Origin: Streptomyces sp. NBC_00335
Lineage (GTDB): Bacteria > Actinomycetota > Actinomycetes > Streptomycetales > Streptomycetaceae
Reading direction: 5' to 3'
NCBI RefSeq assembly: GCF_036127095.1
Contig: NZ_CP108007.1
Location: 124,001 to 188,000, forward strand
DNA length: 64,000 nucleotides
The notes below the pieces were generated by a model. The model searched no databases, was not told the DNA's origin, and was given only the letters and a program-made list of their open reading frames with translations. Shown in pieces: positions 9,266 to 18,107 of the stretch (position 1 is the first letter of the stretch; every line of letters starts with the position of its first letter). The position numbers and the translations under genes are program-made.

Positions 9266-10093
9266 ATGACCCGTCAATGGCTTTTCATCCGCCTGCCGAA
9301 TCCGATGAGGAGCCGCTCCGAGGATCATGTATCCCGGGTCGTCTCCACGACGGTCGCCGATCTGGTGAGCCGTCTGCGGACCGCGGACCCCGGGGGGCAC
9401 TGGCAGTTCACCCGCCCGGGTCCGGGCACCGGAGCGGACCTCACCCTGTCCTTCCACTCCACCGGGGAGGTGCTGCGGGACCTGGAGCGGCGCCTGCGCT
9501 CGCTCACGGCGGCGTACAACCGGCCCATGATCACCGATCGGTACGAGCCGCCCACCGGCAAGTACGGCACCCATCAGGTCATCCGGGTCGCGGACCAGCT
9601 CGCCACCGAGTCCAGCGAGTTCGCGCTGACCCTGCTCCAGGACGGCGAGCTGGCGGCGTCGGAGCAGTTGCGGCTGGCGACCCAGCACCTGTGGCACCTC
9701 AGCGCCCTTACCGCCCCCGGGGACCGGGCGGCGTTCCTCTTCCACTTCTGGCAGTTCGGCACCGACCGGCTGGAGCCGGCCGGGCGCTTGGAGCTCGCCG
9801 CGGAGGCGGACGCCTACGGCGCCGACCTGATCGTCCGGCCACTGGCCGGCGACGTCCTGCTGTGGGACCGCTACGTACCGGCCGTGCGGACGGTCATCGA
9901 GGACCCCCAGGAGGGCGGGGTGCCGGTGAACTACCTGCTCTACGACCACGTTCAGCTCACCCATGACCGCCTGGGCATCCCGGTGCAGACCGGTGCCCTG
10001 GCCGCGCGTGCCCTGCGGGCCGCCCTCGCGGCAGGGGCGCCGGTCACCGAGGTGCTCAGCGCCAGCGGAGCCCGCGCGCTCCAGTCGGCCTGA
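9266..10093 (+). CDS. Stand-alone thiopeptide-type (SpaB_C) RiPP biosynthesis protein
   Basis: 275 residues. It matches the C-terminal elimination/cyclisation domain of class I lanthipeptide dehydratases (SpaB_C, thiopeptide-type bacteriocin biosynthesis protein) from the opening MTRQWLFIRLP through the DRYEPPTGKYG segment to the C-terminal helices. In LanB enzymes this domain eliminates glutamate from glutamylated Ser/Thr; in thiopeptide pathways a single-domain homologue forms the pyridine ring by formal [4+2] cycloaddition. No glutamylation (Lant_dehydr_N) partner is present in the window. The ATG at 9266 was chosen over 9254 because GAGGTGGA lies at a good distance. It is followed after 52 bp by the aroB-like gene, apparently in one operon. 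Link to the RiPP locus 32 kb away is unproven. Confidence 0.75.
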   Translation: MTRQWLFIRLPNPMRSRSEDHVSRVVSTTVADLVSRLRTADPGGHWQFTRPGPGTGADLTLSFHSTGEVLRDLERRLRSLTAAYNRPMITDRYEPPTGKYGTHQVIRVADQLATESSEFALTLLQDGELAASEQLRLATQHLWHLSALTAPGDRAAFLFHFWQFGTDRLEPAGRLELAAEADAYGADLIVRPLAGDVLLWDRYVPAVRTVIEDPQEGGVPVNYLLYDHVQLTHDRLGIPVQTGALAARALRAALAAGAPVTEVLSASGARALQSA

Positions 10094-10145
10094 AAGGCCG
10101 CCGGCCGCGGGCCGCATCACACCGGATCGGAAAGGACCTCTCACT

Positions 10146-11210
10146 GTGACTGCAGTGACTGCAGCGACGGCCGTGCCCACCACGGACACACAGACCCGTC
10201 GGCGGATCGACGTGGAGCTGGGCGACCGTTCGTACCCGGTCCACATCGGTTCCGGCGTACGCCACCTGCTCGCCGATGCCATCGCCGCGACGGGCGCGCG
10301 CCGCGTGGCCGTGGTGTCGGCCCGGCCCCGGGACACCCTGCCGGAAACGGGGGTGCCCACCCTCCATCTGGAGGCCCGGGACGGCGAGGTGGACAAGACG
10401 CTCGCGACCGTGGACCGCATGTGCCGGGCGTTCGCCGACTACGGGCTCAGCCGCGCGGACGCCATCGTCTCGGTCGGCGGCGGTACGACCACCGACTCGG
10501 TGGGCCTGGCGGCGGCGCTCTACCACCGGGGCCTGCCGGTGATCCACCTGCCCACGACCCTGCTGGCCCAAGTGGACGCCAGCGTCGGCGGGAAGACCGC
10601 GGTGAACCTGCCGCAGGGCAAGAACCTGGTGGGCCAGTACTGGCAGCCCGCCGCGGTGCTGTGCGACACCGACTTCCTGCGGACCCTCCCGGAGCGGGAG
10701 TGGACGAACGGCTACGGGGAGATCGCCCGGGCCAACTTCATCGGGGCCGGGGACCTGCGGGGGCTGCCGCTCGTCGAGCAGATCGCGGCGAGCGTGGCCT
10801 GCAAGGCCCGGATCGTGGCGGCCGACGAGCGCGACTCGGGGCTGCGGCACACCCTGAACTACGGCCACACCCTGGGCCACGCGCTCGAACGTGCCACGGA
10901 CTACGCCCTGCGGCACGGCGAGGCGGTGGCCATCGGCACCGTGTTCGCGGGTCGGCTGGCGGGGGCGCTGGGCCGGATCGACGCCGCGGGGGTCGCCGAG
11001 CACCTCGACGTCGTACTCGCCTACGGGCTGCCGCACCGGCTGCCCGCCGGGGTGGCGGTGGCGGATCTGATCGCCCTGATGCTGCTGGACAAGAAGGCCA
11101 CCACGGGGCTGTCGTTCGTACTGGACGGCCCGCGCGGGGCGGAGCTCGTCACCGGGGTTCCGGAGCCCCTGGTGGCCGAGGTGCTGTCGGGGATGGAGCG
11201 TGAGGGCTGA
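10146..11210 (+). CDS. 3-dehydroquinate synthase-like sugar phosphate cyclase
   Basis: 354 residues. Clear member of the dehydroquinate synthase superfamily: NAD-binding GGGTTTD, PTTLLAQVDASVGGKTAVN, KNLVG, and the metal-ligand region GLRHTLNYGHTLGHALE with the following RHGEAVAIG histidine, then LDKKA. The VGGKT and KNLVG forms favour a true dehydroquinate synthase (DAHP to 3-dehydroquinate) over epi-valiolone synthases. Odd point: the segment equivalent to E-V-I-K of housekeeping enzymes reads E-I-A-R, so a usual active-site lysine is an arginine. Start GTG with GGAAAGGA upstream. It is not next to aroK/aroC, so it is probably an extra copy serving special metabolism, either boosting shikimate-derived PABA or making a variant cyclic product. 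Confidence 0.8.
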   Translation: MTAVTAATAVPTTDTQTRRRIDVELGDRSYPVHIGSGVRHLLADAIAATGARRVAVVSARPRDTLPETGVPTLHLEARDGEVDKTLATVDRMCRAFADYGLSRADAIVSVGGGTTTDSVGLAAALYHRGLPVIHLPTTLLAQVDASVGGKTAVNLPQGKNLVGQYWQPAAVLCDTDFLRTLPEREWTNGYGEIARANFIGAGDLRGLPLVEQIAASVACKARIVAADERDSGLRHTLNYGHTLGHALERATDYALRHGEAVAIGTVFAGRLAGALGRIDAAGVAEHLDVVLAYGLPHRLPAGVAVADLIALMLLDKKATTGLSFVLDGPRGAELVTGVPEPLVAEVLSGMEREG

Positions 11211-11312
11211 GGCGCGCCCGACGGCGGGAGCGTGACGGTGGGGGACGGGTTGCCGGGCGGTTGACGGCCGCTGGTTCCCGGGGGAGAGGATCGGCTCGGG
11301 TTTGAGAGCGCG

Positions 11313-11369
11313 CCTGCCCGTGCTTGCGGCCCCTCGGTCGAAAACCGAGGGGCCGCAGGCACGGGCGGG
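11313..11369. terminator. Long hairpin terminator in the 306-bp gap after the aroB-like gene
   Basis: An inverted repeat of about 26 bp (arms 11313-11338 and 11344-11369, two G-T wobbles) with a short A-rich loop. It separates the aroB-like gene (stop 11210) from the YcnI gene (start 11517). The rest of the 11211-11516 gap shows no further convincing feature apart from presumed promoter sequence for the YcnI gene. Confidence 0.75.
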
Positions 11370-11516
11370 GACGCACTTCAGCACACGGTGATCAGGCGCG
11401 GGCCGCCCACGGTGTTCGCCCTCGCAGCCTGGCGCGGCATCCGTTCGGTGCCGCGAACTCCGTGCGCGCCGCGTGCGGAGCCACCGTCACCACAGCTTCC
11501 GTGGAGTGTTCCTGCC

Positions 11517-12251
11517 ATGAAGACCTCTCGCGTCTCCTTCGCCGCCGCCCTCGCCGCGGGTTCCGTCCTCGTCCTCTCCGGCACCGCCTTCGCCCATGTC
11601 GGCGTGCAGCCCGTCGGAGAGGCCGCCAAGGGCGGCTACGCGACGCTCAACTTCAAGGTCCCCAACGAGCGCGACGGCGCCTCGACCACGCAGCTGGAAG
11701 TCAACTTCCCCGTCGACCAGCCGCTGTCCTCCGTCATGCCGCAGGACGTTCCCGGCTGGACCGTGAAGGTGGAGAAGACCAAGCTCGACAAGCCGCTCAC
11801 CGTGCACGGCAAGCAGATCAACGAGGCCGTCACCAAGGTCACCTGGACCGGCGGAAGGATCGAGGCCGGCAAGTTCCAGCAGTTCCCGGTCTCCGTCGGC
11901 AAGCTGCCCGACAACGCCGATCAGATGGTCTTCAAGGCGATCCAGACCTACGACAACGGCGAGATCGTCCGCTGGATCGAAGAGCCCAAGGAAGGCGCCG
12001 CGGAACTGGAGAACCCCGCTCCGCTCCTGAAGCTGACCGCCGCCGGCGCCGACCACCACGACGCCGCCGCCAAGAAGCCGGCGGACGAGGCGAAGAACTC
12101 CGCCGCCGAGCACAAGGACGGCCAGGAGGGTCACGACACGGCCGCCGAGAGCGGCTCCGACACGACCGCGCGGGCCCTCGGCATCGCCGGCATCGTCATC
12201 GGACTCGGCGGCGTGGCCTTCGCCGTCACCTCCCGCCGCCGCACCTCCTGA
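11517..12251 (+). CDS. YcnI/DUF1775 copper-binding exported protein
   Basis: 244 residues. Signal peptide 1-26 ends in GTAFA, leaving His as the first mature residue, which is the copper ligand of YcnI-family domains. The DUF1775 beta-sandwich follows (about 27-165) with the conserved VPNERDG segment and a KVTWTGG tryptophan. A His/Asp/Lys-rich linker (about 170-215) and a C-terminal hydrophobic anchor with an arginine-rich tail (about 220-244) complete a typical cell-surface topology. The family binds Cu(II) outside the membrane and usually lies beside CopC/CopD genes; here that block is 4 kb away on the other strand. GC-rich coding is normal for the window. Confidence 0.85.
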   Translation: MKTSRVSFAAALAAGSVLVLSGTAFAHVGVQPVGEAAKGGYATLNFKVPNERDGASTTQLEVNFPVDQPLSSVMPQDVPGWTVKVEKTKLDKPLTVHGKQINEAVTKVTWTGGRIEAGKFQQFPVSVGKLPDNADQMVFKAIQTYDNGEIVRWIEEPKEGAAELENPAPLLKLTAAGADHHDAAAKKPADEAKNSAAEHKDGQEGHDTAAESGSDTTARALGIAGIVIGLGGVAFAVTSRRRTS

Positions 12252-12346
12252 CCTGTGCCCGAGGGGTGCAGGGGGCCGAGGCGGAACCGGATGTCATCTC
12301 GCGGTGTGCCGAATCCGGCTCCGCCCGTACAGGAGCGCAGATACTC

Positions 12347-12958
12347 ATGACCGACACGACCACGGTTCCCGCCACGGAGACGGACGAAGAGCGCTCGACC
12401 CGCTTCGAGCGGGACGCCGTCGCCTACCGGCCCCTGCTGTACGCCCACGCCACCCGGCTGACCCGCAACCCGGCCGATGCCGAGGACCTGGTGCAGGAGA
12501 CGTACGTCCGGGCGTACCGCAGCTTCCACCAGTTCCGCCCCGGCACCAACCTGCGGGCCTGGCTGCTGCGGATCCTCACCAACGTGTTCCGCACCGACTA
12601 CCGCAAGCGGCAGGCGGGTCCGCGCTTCGCGCACGCCTCGGACATCGAGGAGTGGCAGCTCGCGAGCGCCGCCTCCCGCGCCTTCGGGGGGCTGCTCTCG
12701 GCGGAGTCCCAGGTCATGGACCGGATACCAGACCCCGTGATCAGCGAGGCGCTGCGGGCGATCCCGGGCGACTTCCGGACCGTCGTCTACCTGGCCGACG
12801 TCGAGGGACTGCCGTACGAGCAGATCGCCGAGCTGGTCGGCATTCCGTGCGGCACCGTCAACTCCCGTCTGCACCGCGGCCGAAGGCGGCTGCGGACCCT
12901 GCTCGACGGGCACCGGGGCCACCGGGCCGGCGCAGGCGACTGGGCGGAGGCGCCGTGA
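12347..12958 (+). CDS. ECF sigma factor, SigR-like
   Basis: 203 residues. Region 2 is clear ([32 protein letters not shown]; then the -10-binding helix through [20 protein letters not shown], about residues 27-86), followed by a linker and region 4 ([48 protein letters not shown], about 130-185). The region 2 wording is closest to the SigR thiol-oxidative-stress group. The usual RsrA-type zinc anti-sigma gene is not next to it: downstream lies a convergent protease. It therefore either uses a remote anti-sigma factor or is controlled by expression level. Confidence 0.85.
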   Translation: MTDTTTVPATETDEERSTRFERDAVAYRPLLYAHATRLTRNPADAEDLVQETYVRAYRSFHQFRPGTNLRAWLLRILTNVFRTDYRKRQAGPRFAHASDIEEWQLASAASRAFGGLLSAESQVMDRIPDPVISEALRAIPGDFRTVVYLADVEGLPYEQIAELVGIPCGTVNSRLHRGRRRLRTLLDGHRGHRAGAGDWAEAP

Positions 12959-13027
12959 CGGCGCCCCGGCAGGAGCCATGATCCATTCCGCTTCCGGGGC
13001 CCCGGCGGCAAGCCGCGCGCGACAGCC

Positions 13028-14824
13028 CTACGAAGCCCTCGGCGGGACGAGCATGCGCTCGGTGCCGAGACCGTTCGTGCGGGTGTCCTCGTAGAGGCTG
13101 GTCTCGCCGTCGCTCCAGCGGACGACGAGGTCGTCGGTGAGACCGTCACCGGTGTACCGGCCCGCGGTCATGAGGGCGCTGTGGGGCCAGGTGCGGTTCG
13201 GGCCGCGGACGGGTCTTGCGCCGCCGAGGCCGCGGGTGGTGATGCCGGTGTGGCTGACGAGCGCGCCGTTGGACCAGCGGACCATGAGGTCCCACTTCCG
13301 GTTGCCGGAGAACTGCCCGGCGGCGAGCAGGGCGGCGCCCTTCCAGGCGGGGCCGGGGCCCTTGAGCCGGTGCTCCCGGCCGAAGGTGCCCGCGCCCACG
13401 GCGGTGTGGAGGGTGAGTTCGCCGTCGGACCAGCGGACCACGAGGTCGGTGACGTAGGTGGAGGCGTTGAAGCGTCCGGCGGCGATCTGGGTGGCGTGCC
13501 TCCAGACGGAGCCGGAGGGGGCCATCTCGGTGACGCGGCCCAGGCCGTGGGAGCCGACGTCGGCGTGCAGGGTCATCCGGCCGTCCTTCCGGCGGACCAT
13601 GAGGTCGAACTGGTCCGAGCCGGTGAAGTCGCCCGCGGTGATGGTGGCGACCGCCTTCCAGCCCGCGTTCGGTGCCATGAGGCGGCGCTCCGGCAGGAAG
13701 CCGCCCCGGCCGTCACCGGGGAAGAGGGTCACCTCGCCGTCCGTCCACACCACGAGCAGGCTGCTGCGGCCGCTGCCGGTGAAATCGCCGGAGGCCATCG
13801 CCCTGGCATGGGTCCACAGCTCCCCGGAGCCGGGCAGCGGGAGGCCGTCCCCGGAACCCCGGTAGGGCGGCCGGGAGAGGGCGGCGGGGTCGCGGCCCGT
13901 GTCGGCGTCCTCGTACAGGTCCCGGGCGTCCTTGCCGTACAAGGGGGCGTACGTCACCCAGGAGTCGTTGCCGCCGCCGTGGTAGCCGCCGGTGTTGCCG
14001 ATGACCTTGCCGGTGCGGCGCGCGGGGTCGTAGTCCTTGATCCAGGGGCCGCCGGACACACCGCCGTAGAACCCCTTGCACACCATCCGCAGCTGCCGGA
14101 AGCCGCTCAGCCGGGTGGTGGGCACATCGCACCGGACGGGCTTGTGGTCCTTGTTCACGCGGGAGGCGGACGGGTAGCCGACCACGGTGACCTCGTGCTC
14201 GTACGTGCTCACCGGCGTGAAGGTCAGCGCCCCGGTCACCTTCTCGATCCGTCCCCTGCCGTTCGGCTCGACGAGGACGAAGGCGAGGTCCAGGTCGGAC
14301 ACGGCGGCCCTGCTGTGCGACCGGTAGCGGGGGTCCGTGTAGACGCCGCCCTCGGCCTTGACCGGGAAGATGCCGAACGGCTGGGCGGCGGCGGTCTTGC
14401 CGTGGCGGTAGCGCGGCACGAAGACGGCGCGGTTCTCCGGGCGCCCCATGCCGGCCGCGCAGTGCCCCGCTGTGAGCACCATGCTCTTGCCCCTGCTGCG
14501 TACGACGCTGCCGGTGCAGGAGGTGTCCGCCGTGCCGATCCCGGTCTGCCGGTAGAAGAAGGTGCCCACCATCGGCATGCCGTCGAAGTGGATGCCCGTC
14601 GCAGTACCCGAGGGCGCGTGCGCGGTGGCCGCGGCCCGGCTCCGGGCGGCGTCGACGGGCACGGCCGAGGCCATGCGGTCGGCCGTCCAGTACGCCTGCG
14701 CGGAGCGGAGCCCGCCCAAGGGCGCCGGCGGGGCGGGCGCGGCAGGCGCGGGCGCGGCGCCCGGCAGGGCCGCCCACACGCAGGCGGCCGAGAGGGCGCA
14801 GGCGGTGAACCATCCGGATCTCAA
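13028..14824 (-). CDS. Secreted trypsin-like serine protease with C-terminal VCBS/FG-GAP-like repeats
   Basis: 598 residues. A TTG start at 14824 was chosen because AAGGCGGGCAGG precedes it and a signal peptide begins directly (RSGWFTACALSAACVWAALPG). A trypsin-like domain follows: CTGS and TAGHC (catalytic His), a DLAF segment with the Asp, and YGGVSGGPW (catalytic Ser). After about residue 290 come five to six repeats of roughly 50 residues built on xAxGxF(T/S)G..x(D)L(M/V)VRWxDGE(L/V)TLh, typical of FG-GAP/VCBS beta-propeller blades. The protein should be exported and may bind a surface or polysaccharide through the propeller. Single gene between the sigma factor and the acetyltransferase. 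Same base use as neighbours. Confidence 0.85.
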   Translation of the reverse strand: MRSGWFTACALSAACVWAALPGAAPAPAAPAPPAPLGGLRSAQAYWTADRMASAVPVDAARSRAAATAHAPSGTATGIHFDGMPMVGTFFYRQTGIGTADTSCTGSVVRSRGKSMVLTAGHCAAGMGRPENRAVFVPRYRHGKTAAAQPFGIFPVKAEGGVYTDPRYRSHSRAAVSDLDLAFVLVEPNGRGRIEKVTGALTFTPVSTYEHEVTVVGYPSASRVNKDHKPVRCDVPTTRLSGFRQLRMVCKGFYGGVSGGPWIKDYDPARRTGKVIGNTGGYHGGGNDSWVTYAPLYGKDARDLYEDADTGRDPAALSRPPYRGSGDGLPLPGSGELWTHARAMASGDFTGSGRSSLLVVWTDGEVTLFPGDGRGGFLPERRLMAPNAGWKAVATITAGDFTGSDQFDLMVRRKDGRMTLHADVGSHGLGRVTEMAPSGSVWRHATQIAAGRFNASTYVTDLVVRWSDGELTLHTAVGAGTFGREHRLKGPGPAWKGAALLAAGQFSGNRKWDLMVRWSNGALVSHTGITTRGLGGARPVRGPNRTWPHSALMTAGRYTGDGLTDDLVVRWSDGETSLYEDTRTNGLGTERMLVPPRAS

Positions 14825-15067
14825 AGAACCTGCCCGCCTTCTTCGTGAGGTGCCCCCGTCCGAGCACCGGGCGCCGAGCCGGCCGGCACGACCGTCGACG
14901 GACAAGAACGAGATCACACGAGCACGCCGGGGACGTGGACGGGCGCGTTCGCCGCGCTGGTGCTGCTCCTGATTCCCCCGATGGGAAGCGCCCACGACGA
15001 CGGGGCGGGCCGCGGTGTCCGGCAAACCGGTGGTGCCGGGGCGCCGTGGCCCCGACACTGACCCCTT

Positions 15068-15862
15068 GTGTCCATGAACCTTCAGACCGGGCCCCTCTGT
15101 ACGCGCGACTCGCTCGCCGCCGAGCTGCGCACGCTCGGCCTGCGCCCAGGCGAGACCCTGCTCGTGCACTCCTCCCTCAGCTCGCTCGGCTGGGTCTGCG
15201 GCGGCGCCGCCACGGTGGTCACGGCGCTGCTCGATGTCCTCGGGGATACGGGGACCCTGGTGGTCCCGACGCACTCCGGCGACAACTCCGATCCGGCGGA
15301 CTGGGGGAACCCGCCGGTGCCCGAAGCGTGGTGGGCGCAGATCCGTGCCTCGATGCCGCCCTTCGACGCACGCACCACGCCCACCCGCGGCATGGGCGCC
15401 GTCCCGGAGGCCGTCCGCACCTGGCCGGGCGCCATCCGCAGCGGCCATCCGCAGACCTCCTTCGCCGCGCTGGGCCCGCGCGCCGCCACCCTCACGGACG
15501 GCCACGCGCCGCAATGCCGGCTCGGCGAGCGCAGCCCGCTCGCCCGGCTGGAGGAGGCCGGGGCGCGGATCCTGCTGCTGGGCGCGGGCTTCGACTCCTG
15601 CACGGCCTTCCACCTCGCCGAATACCGGGTTCCGGGTCCGGAGGTGGACAACTCCTTCGCCTTCATGACCCCGCAGGGCCGCCGCTGGACGACGGTGCGC
15701 GATACGCCGGTCTCCTCGGACGACTTCGACGCCCTGGGCGCCGACTTCGAGGAGGACCGTCCGGTGGTACGGGGCACGGTGGGCGGCGCGGAGGTCCGGC
15801 TGTTCGCGCTGGCCGAAGCCGTCGCCTACGCCGAGGGCTGGCTGGCCGCGCACCGGCCGTGA
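15068..15862 (+). CDS. AAC(3)-family aminoglycoside N-acetyltransferase
   Basis: 264 residues, the usual length. Family motifs are visible: LLVHSSLSSLGWVCGG (residues 31-46), TLVVPTHSGDNSDP, RTTPTRGMGAVPEA, RSGHPQTSFAALG and a C-terminal LLLGAGFDSCTAFHLAEY. The family transfers acetyl from acetyl-CoA to the 3-amino group of aminoglycosides; chromosomal Streptomyces members may have other amine substrates. GTG 15068 or ATG 15074 can both serve as start. It is a single gene facing a convergent serine hydrolase gene 18 bp away. No aminoglycoside pathway genes are seen nearby, so it is unlikely to be a dedicated self-resistance gene. Confidence 0.85.
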   Translation: MSMNLQTGPLCTRDSLAAELRTLGLRPGETLLVHSSLSSLGWVCGGAATVVTALLDVLGDTGTLVVPTHSGDNSDPADWGNPPVPEAWWAQIRASMPPFDARTTPTRGMGAVPEAVRTWPGAIRSGHPQTSFAALGPRAATLTDGHAPQCRLGERSPLARLEEAGARILLLGAGFDSCTAFHLAEYRVPGPEVDNSFAFMTPQGRRWTTVRDTPVSSDDFDALGADFEEDRPVVRGTVGGAEVRLFALAEAVAYAEGWLAAHRP

Positions 15863-15880
15863 GCCCGTCGTCCGCCGACG

Positions 15881-17110
15881 TCAGTCGATGGCCTGGTAGA
15901 GCGTGGTCCAGAAGTCGCTCATGGCGCGCGGAGAATCCGGGGTGGACAGCCCGACCTGGGTGAGCAGCACTCCGGTGAGCTCGTTGGTCCTGTCCGCGTA
16001 GACGCTGGTGCCCGTACCGCCGAACCAGCCGAACTGGCCGGCGGGGGCGTGGTCCCCGCGATGGGTGCGCACCGCCATCCCGAAGCCCCAGCCGCCCTGC
16101 GAGCCCTGGCCGCAGGACAGGTGGGCGACATGGGAGAACATGGCTTCCCGGGCGGCCAGTTGACCGGGCGAGAGACGGTTGGTGGTCATCAGCTCGACGG
16201 CGGCGCGGGACAGGATCCGTTCGTTCCCGTGCATCCCGTGGTTCAGCAGCATCCGGAAGTAGGCGTGGTAGTCGTCGGCGGTGGAGACCAGCCCGCCCCC
16301 GGCGCCCTGGAACGCGGGAGGCGTGCTCGCCCTGCCGCCCGCCGCCTCGTCCCACACGAGGAACTCGCCGGTCTGCGGGTCGGGCCCGTACAGGGGCGGC
16401 AGGCGGTCGATCTTGTCTGCGGGCGTGTGGAAGGCGGTGTCCTTCATCCCCAGCGGATCGAGGACGCGTTCGCGCAGGAACGCCTCCAACGGCCGGCCCG
16501 CGACCCTGGAGACGAGCACACCGACCACCTCGTTGCTGAGGTCGTACTGCCACCGCACCCCGGGCTGGTACTGCAGCGGCAGCTCGCCGAGGCGCCGCAT
16601 CCACTCGTCCGGCCCGGGCGCCGGCCCGGATGCCACGCTGTAGTCGAGGCGCTCGAAGGTCGCGGCCCGGATCGGGGAAGCCATCGACTCGAAGTCCACT
16701 CCGAGCCCGAAGGTGGAGGTCAGCAGGTCCCGTACGGTGATCGGCCGCTGCGCCGGCACGGTGTCGTCCAGCGGTCCGTCGGGCCGCCTCAGCACCTGCC
16801 GGTCGGCGAGTTCGGGCAGCCACGGGTCCACCGGGTCGTCCAGCCGCAGCCGGCACTCGTCGAGCAGGACCATCGCCGCCGCCATCGTGACCGGCTTGGA
16901 CGCGGACGCCATCCGGAAGATCGTGTCCCGGCGCATCGGCGGGCCGCCGTCGTGACGCATCGTCCCGATCGCCTCGACGTGCGTCCGGCCGCCGCGGCCG
17001 ACCAGCGCGACGAGGCCGGGAATCTTCTTGGACTCCACGTGCCGTGCCAGCACCTCGCGCAGTCGGATCAGACCTGCGTCGGAGAAGCCGTTGTTGTTGC
17101 TCGTGCTCAT
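15881..17110 (-). CDS. Beta-lactamase-fold serine hydrolase (class C/EstB-like)
   Basis: 409 residues. The SASK motif (SxxK nucleophile, near residue 75), the YDLS segment after WQ (Y-x-N-like position) and a C-terminal WFGGTGT (HxG-like) place it in the serine beta-lactamase/penicillin-binding/esterase family. No signal peptide was seen; the protein starts MSTSNNNGFSD, so a cytosolic esterase is more likely than a true beta-lactamase. It is transcribed divergently from the MerR regulator at 17337, and a perfect MerR-type palindrome lies between them, so it is the likely target of that regulator. Confidence 0.8.
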   Translation of the reverse strand: MSTSNNNGFSDAGLIRLREVLARHVESKKIPGLVALVGRGGRTHVEAIGTMRHDGGPPMRRDTIFRMASASKPVTMAAAMVLLDECRLRLDDPVDPWLPELADRQVLRRPDGPLDDTVPAQRPITVRDLLTSTFGLGVDFESMASPIRAATFERLDYSVASGPAPGPDEWMRRLGELPLQYQPGVRWQYDLSNEVVGVLVSRVAGRPLEAFLRERVLDPLGMKDTAFHTPADKIDRLPPLYGPDPQTGEFLVWDEAAGGRASTPPAFQGAGGGLVSTADDYHAYFRMLLNHGMHGNERILSRAAVELMTTNRLSPGQLAAREAMFSHVAHLSCGQGSQGGWGFGMAVRTHRGDHAPAGQFGWFGGTGTSVYADRTNELTGVLLTQVGLSTPDSPRAMSDFWTTLYQAID

Positions 17111-17207
17111 GATGAATCCCCTGTTCACGGTGTGGGTTCCCCCGGCGGCCGCGGAGGCCGTGGTGGCTGTCCGGCCCCTCGGAGGGGCCATGTGGAGAGC
17201 CTGCAGC

Positions 17208-17224
17208 CTTGACCCTGGGTCAAG
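17208..17224. promoter_or_regulatory. MerR-type operator between divergent genes
   Basis: CTTGACCCTGGGTCAAG is a perfect 8-bp inverted repeat around one base, followed by an extra GTCAAG half site. CTTGAC-type dyads near the -35 are typical of operators for MerR regulators acting on long-spacer promoters. It lies 98 bp from the serine hydrolase start and 113 bp from the MerR start, and could control both. Confidence 0.7.
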
Positions 17225-17336
17225 GTCAAGCCACTGCCGCGCTATCCTCGCTCCGGTGATCGTCCGGACTTCCCGGCCGTCGCCGTCGCGGTCCGCGAGG
17301 CCGCTGCCGCCCACGATCCGGAGGTGTGCCGAGCCG

Positions 17337-18107
17337 ATGGCAGAGGGACTCACGATCGGTCAGGCGGCGGCGTTCGCCGGCGTCACCATCAAGACCGTGC
17401 GGCACTATCACCGGCTCGGTCTGGTCGACGAGCCGGAACGCGACGGTTCCGGCTACCGCCGTTACCGGTCGGGCGAGCTGTTCCGGCTGGTCCAGGTCCG
17501 GACCCTGGCCGCGGCCGGTGTGCCGCTGGCGGAGATCGCAGACCCGCTCGACACCGATCCCGAGACGTTCGCCGCCACCCTGGACGAGGTCCGCCACCGG
17601 CTCACCGAACGGATCGAGGACCTGACCGCGCGCCGCGACAGGCTGCACCGGCTCGCCCACGGCGACCGGGCCCTGCTGCCCGACCGGGCCTGCGCGGTCC
17701 TGGAACGACTCGGTGAACTCGGCTTCGACCCCGAGTACGTGGCCGGTCAACGCGAAGCCCTGGTGCTGGCCGGGGCGCTGGTCCCGGAGATCTTCGACAG
17801 CTTCCTGACCCGGCTCGAACATTCGCTCCGCGACCCCGAGTCCGTCGAGCTGACCAAGCGCGGCTGGGATGCGAGGTCCTGGGATCCCGGCGACCCGCGG
17901 ATCGAGGAGCTGGCGTCCGCGCTGGCCGGCAAGCTGCTGGCCGACCGTGCGCTGCTGGCCGTGCCGACCGGGTTCGGGAACCGGTCCGACGCCGCCTCCC
18001 GGTACGCGATGGTCAACCACCACCGGGAGGCGGCGTCCATCGCCCGGTTGAACTCACTGATCGAGGCGAAGCTCCGCGCGGCGGGCATCGCCGTCCCGCG
18101 CCAGTGA
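17337..18107 (+). CDS. MerR-family transcriptional regulator
   Basis: 256 residues. N-terminal winged helix-turn-helix [26 protein letters not shown] (residues 5-30), with the usual R-Y-R-S-x-E-L-x-R-L second part (about 40-55), then a coiled-coil dimerisation helix and a C-terminal domain of about 130 residues resembling the TipAS/effector type without clear metal-binding cysteines. The effector is therefore probably organic rather than a metal. Its ATG is preceded by GGAGGTG. It is divergent from the serine hydrolase and tail-overlaps the convergent GNAT gene by 54 bp. Confidence 0.85.
   Translation: MAEGLTIGQAAAFAGVTIKTVRHYHRLGLVDEPERDGSGYRRYRSGELFRLVQVRTLAAAGVPLAEIADPLDTDPETFAATLDEVRHRLTERIEDLTARRDRLHRLAHGDRALLPDRACAVLERLGELGFDPEYVAGQREALVLAGALVPEIFDSFLTRLEHSLRDPESVELTKRGWDARSWDPGDPRIEELASALAGKLLADRALLAVPTGFGNRSDAASRYAMVNHHREAASIARLNSLIEAKLRAAGIAVPRQ

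Noticed and set aside
9266..10093. A complete thiopeptide cluster around the SpaB_C gene
   Set aside because: No glutamylating dehydratase, YcaO/E1 protein or precursor lies within several kb; only the single SpaB_C-type gene is seen.
8081..11210. C7-cyclitol pathway made of the ROK kinase and the DHQ-synthase-like cyclase
   Set aside because: The genes are on opposite strands, and the cyclase motifs (VGGKT, KNLVG) are those of dehydroquinate synthases rather than epi-valiolone synthases.
15068..15862. AAC(3) gene as self-resistance for an aminoglycoside pathway
   Set aside because: No aminocyclitol or glycosyltransferase genes are nearby; isolated AAC(3)-family genes are common in Streptomyces chromosomes.
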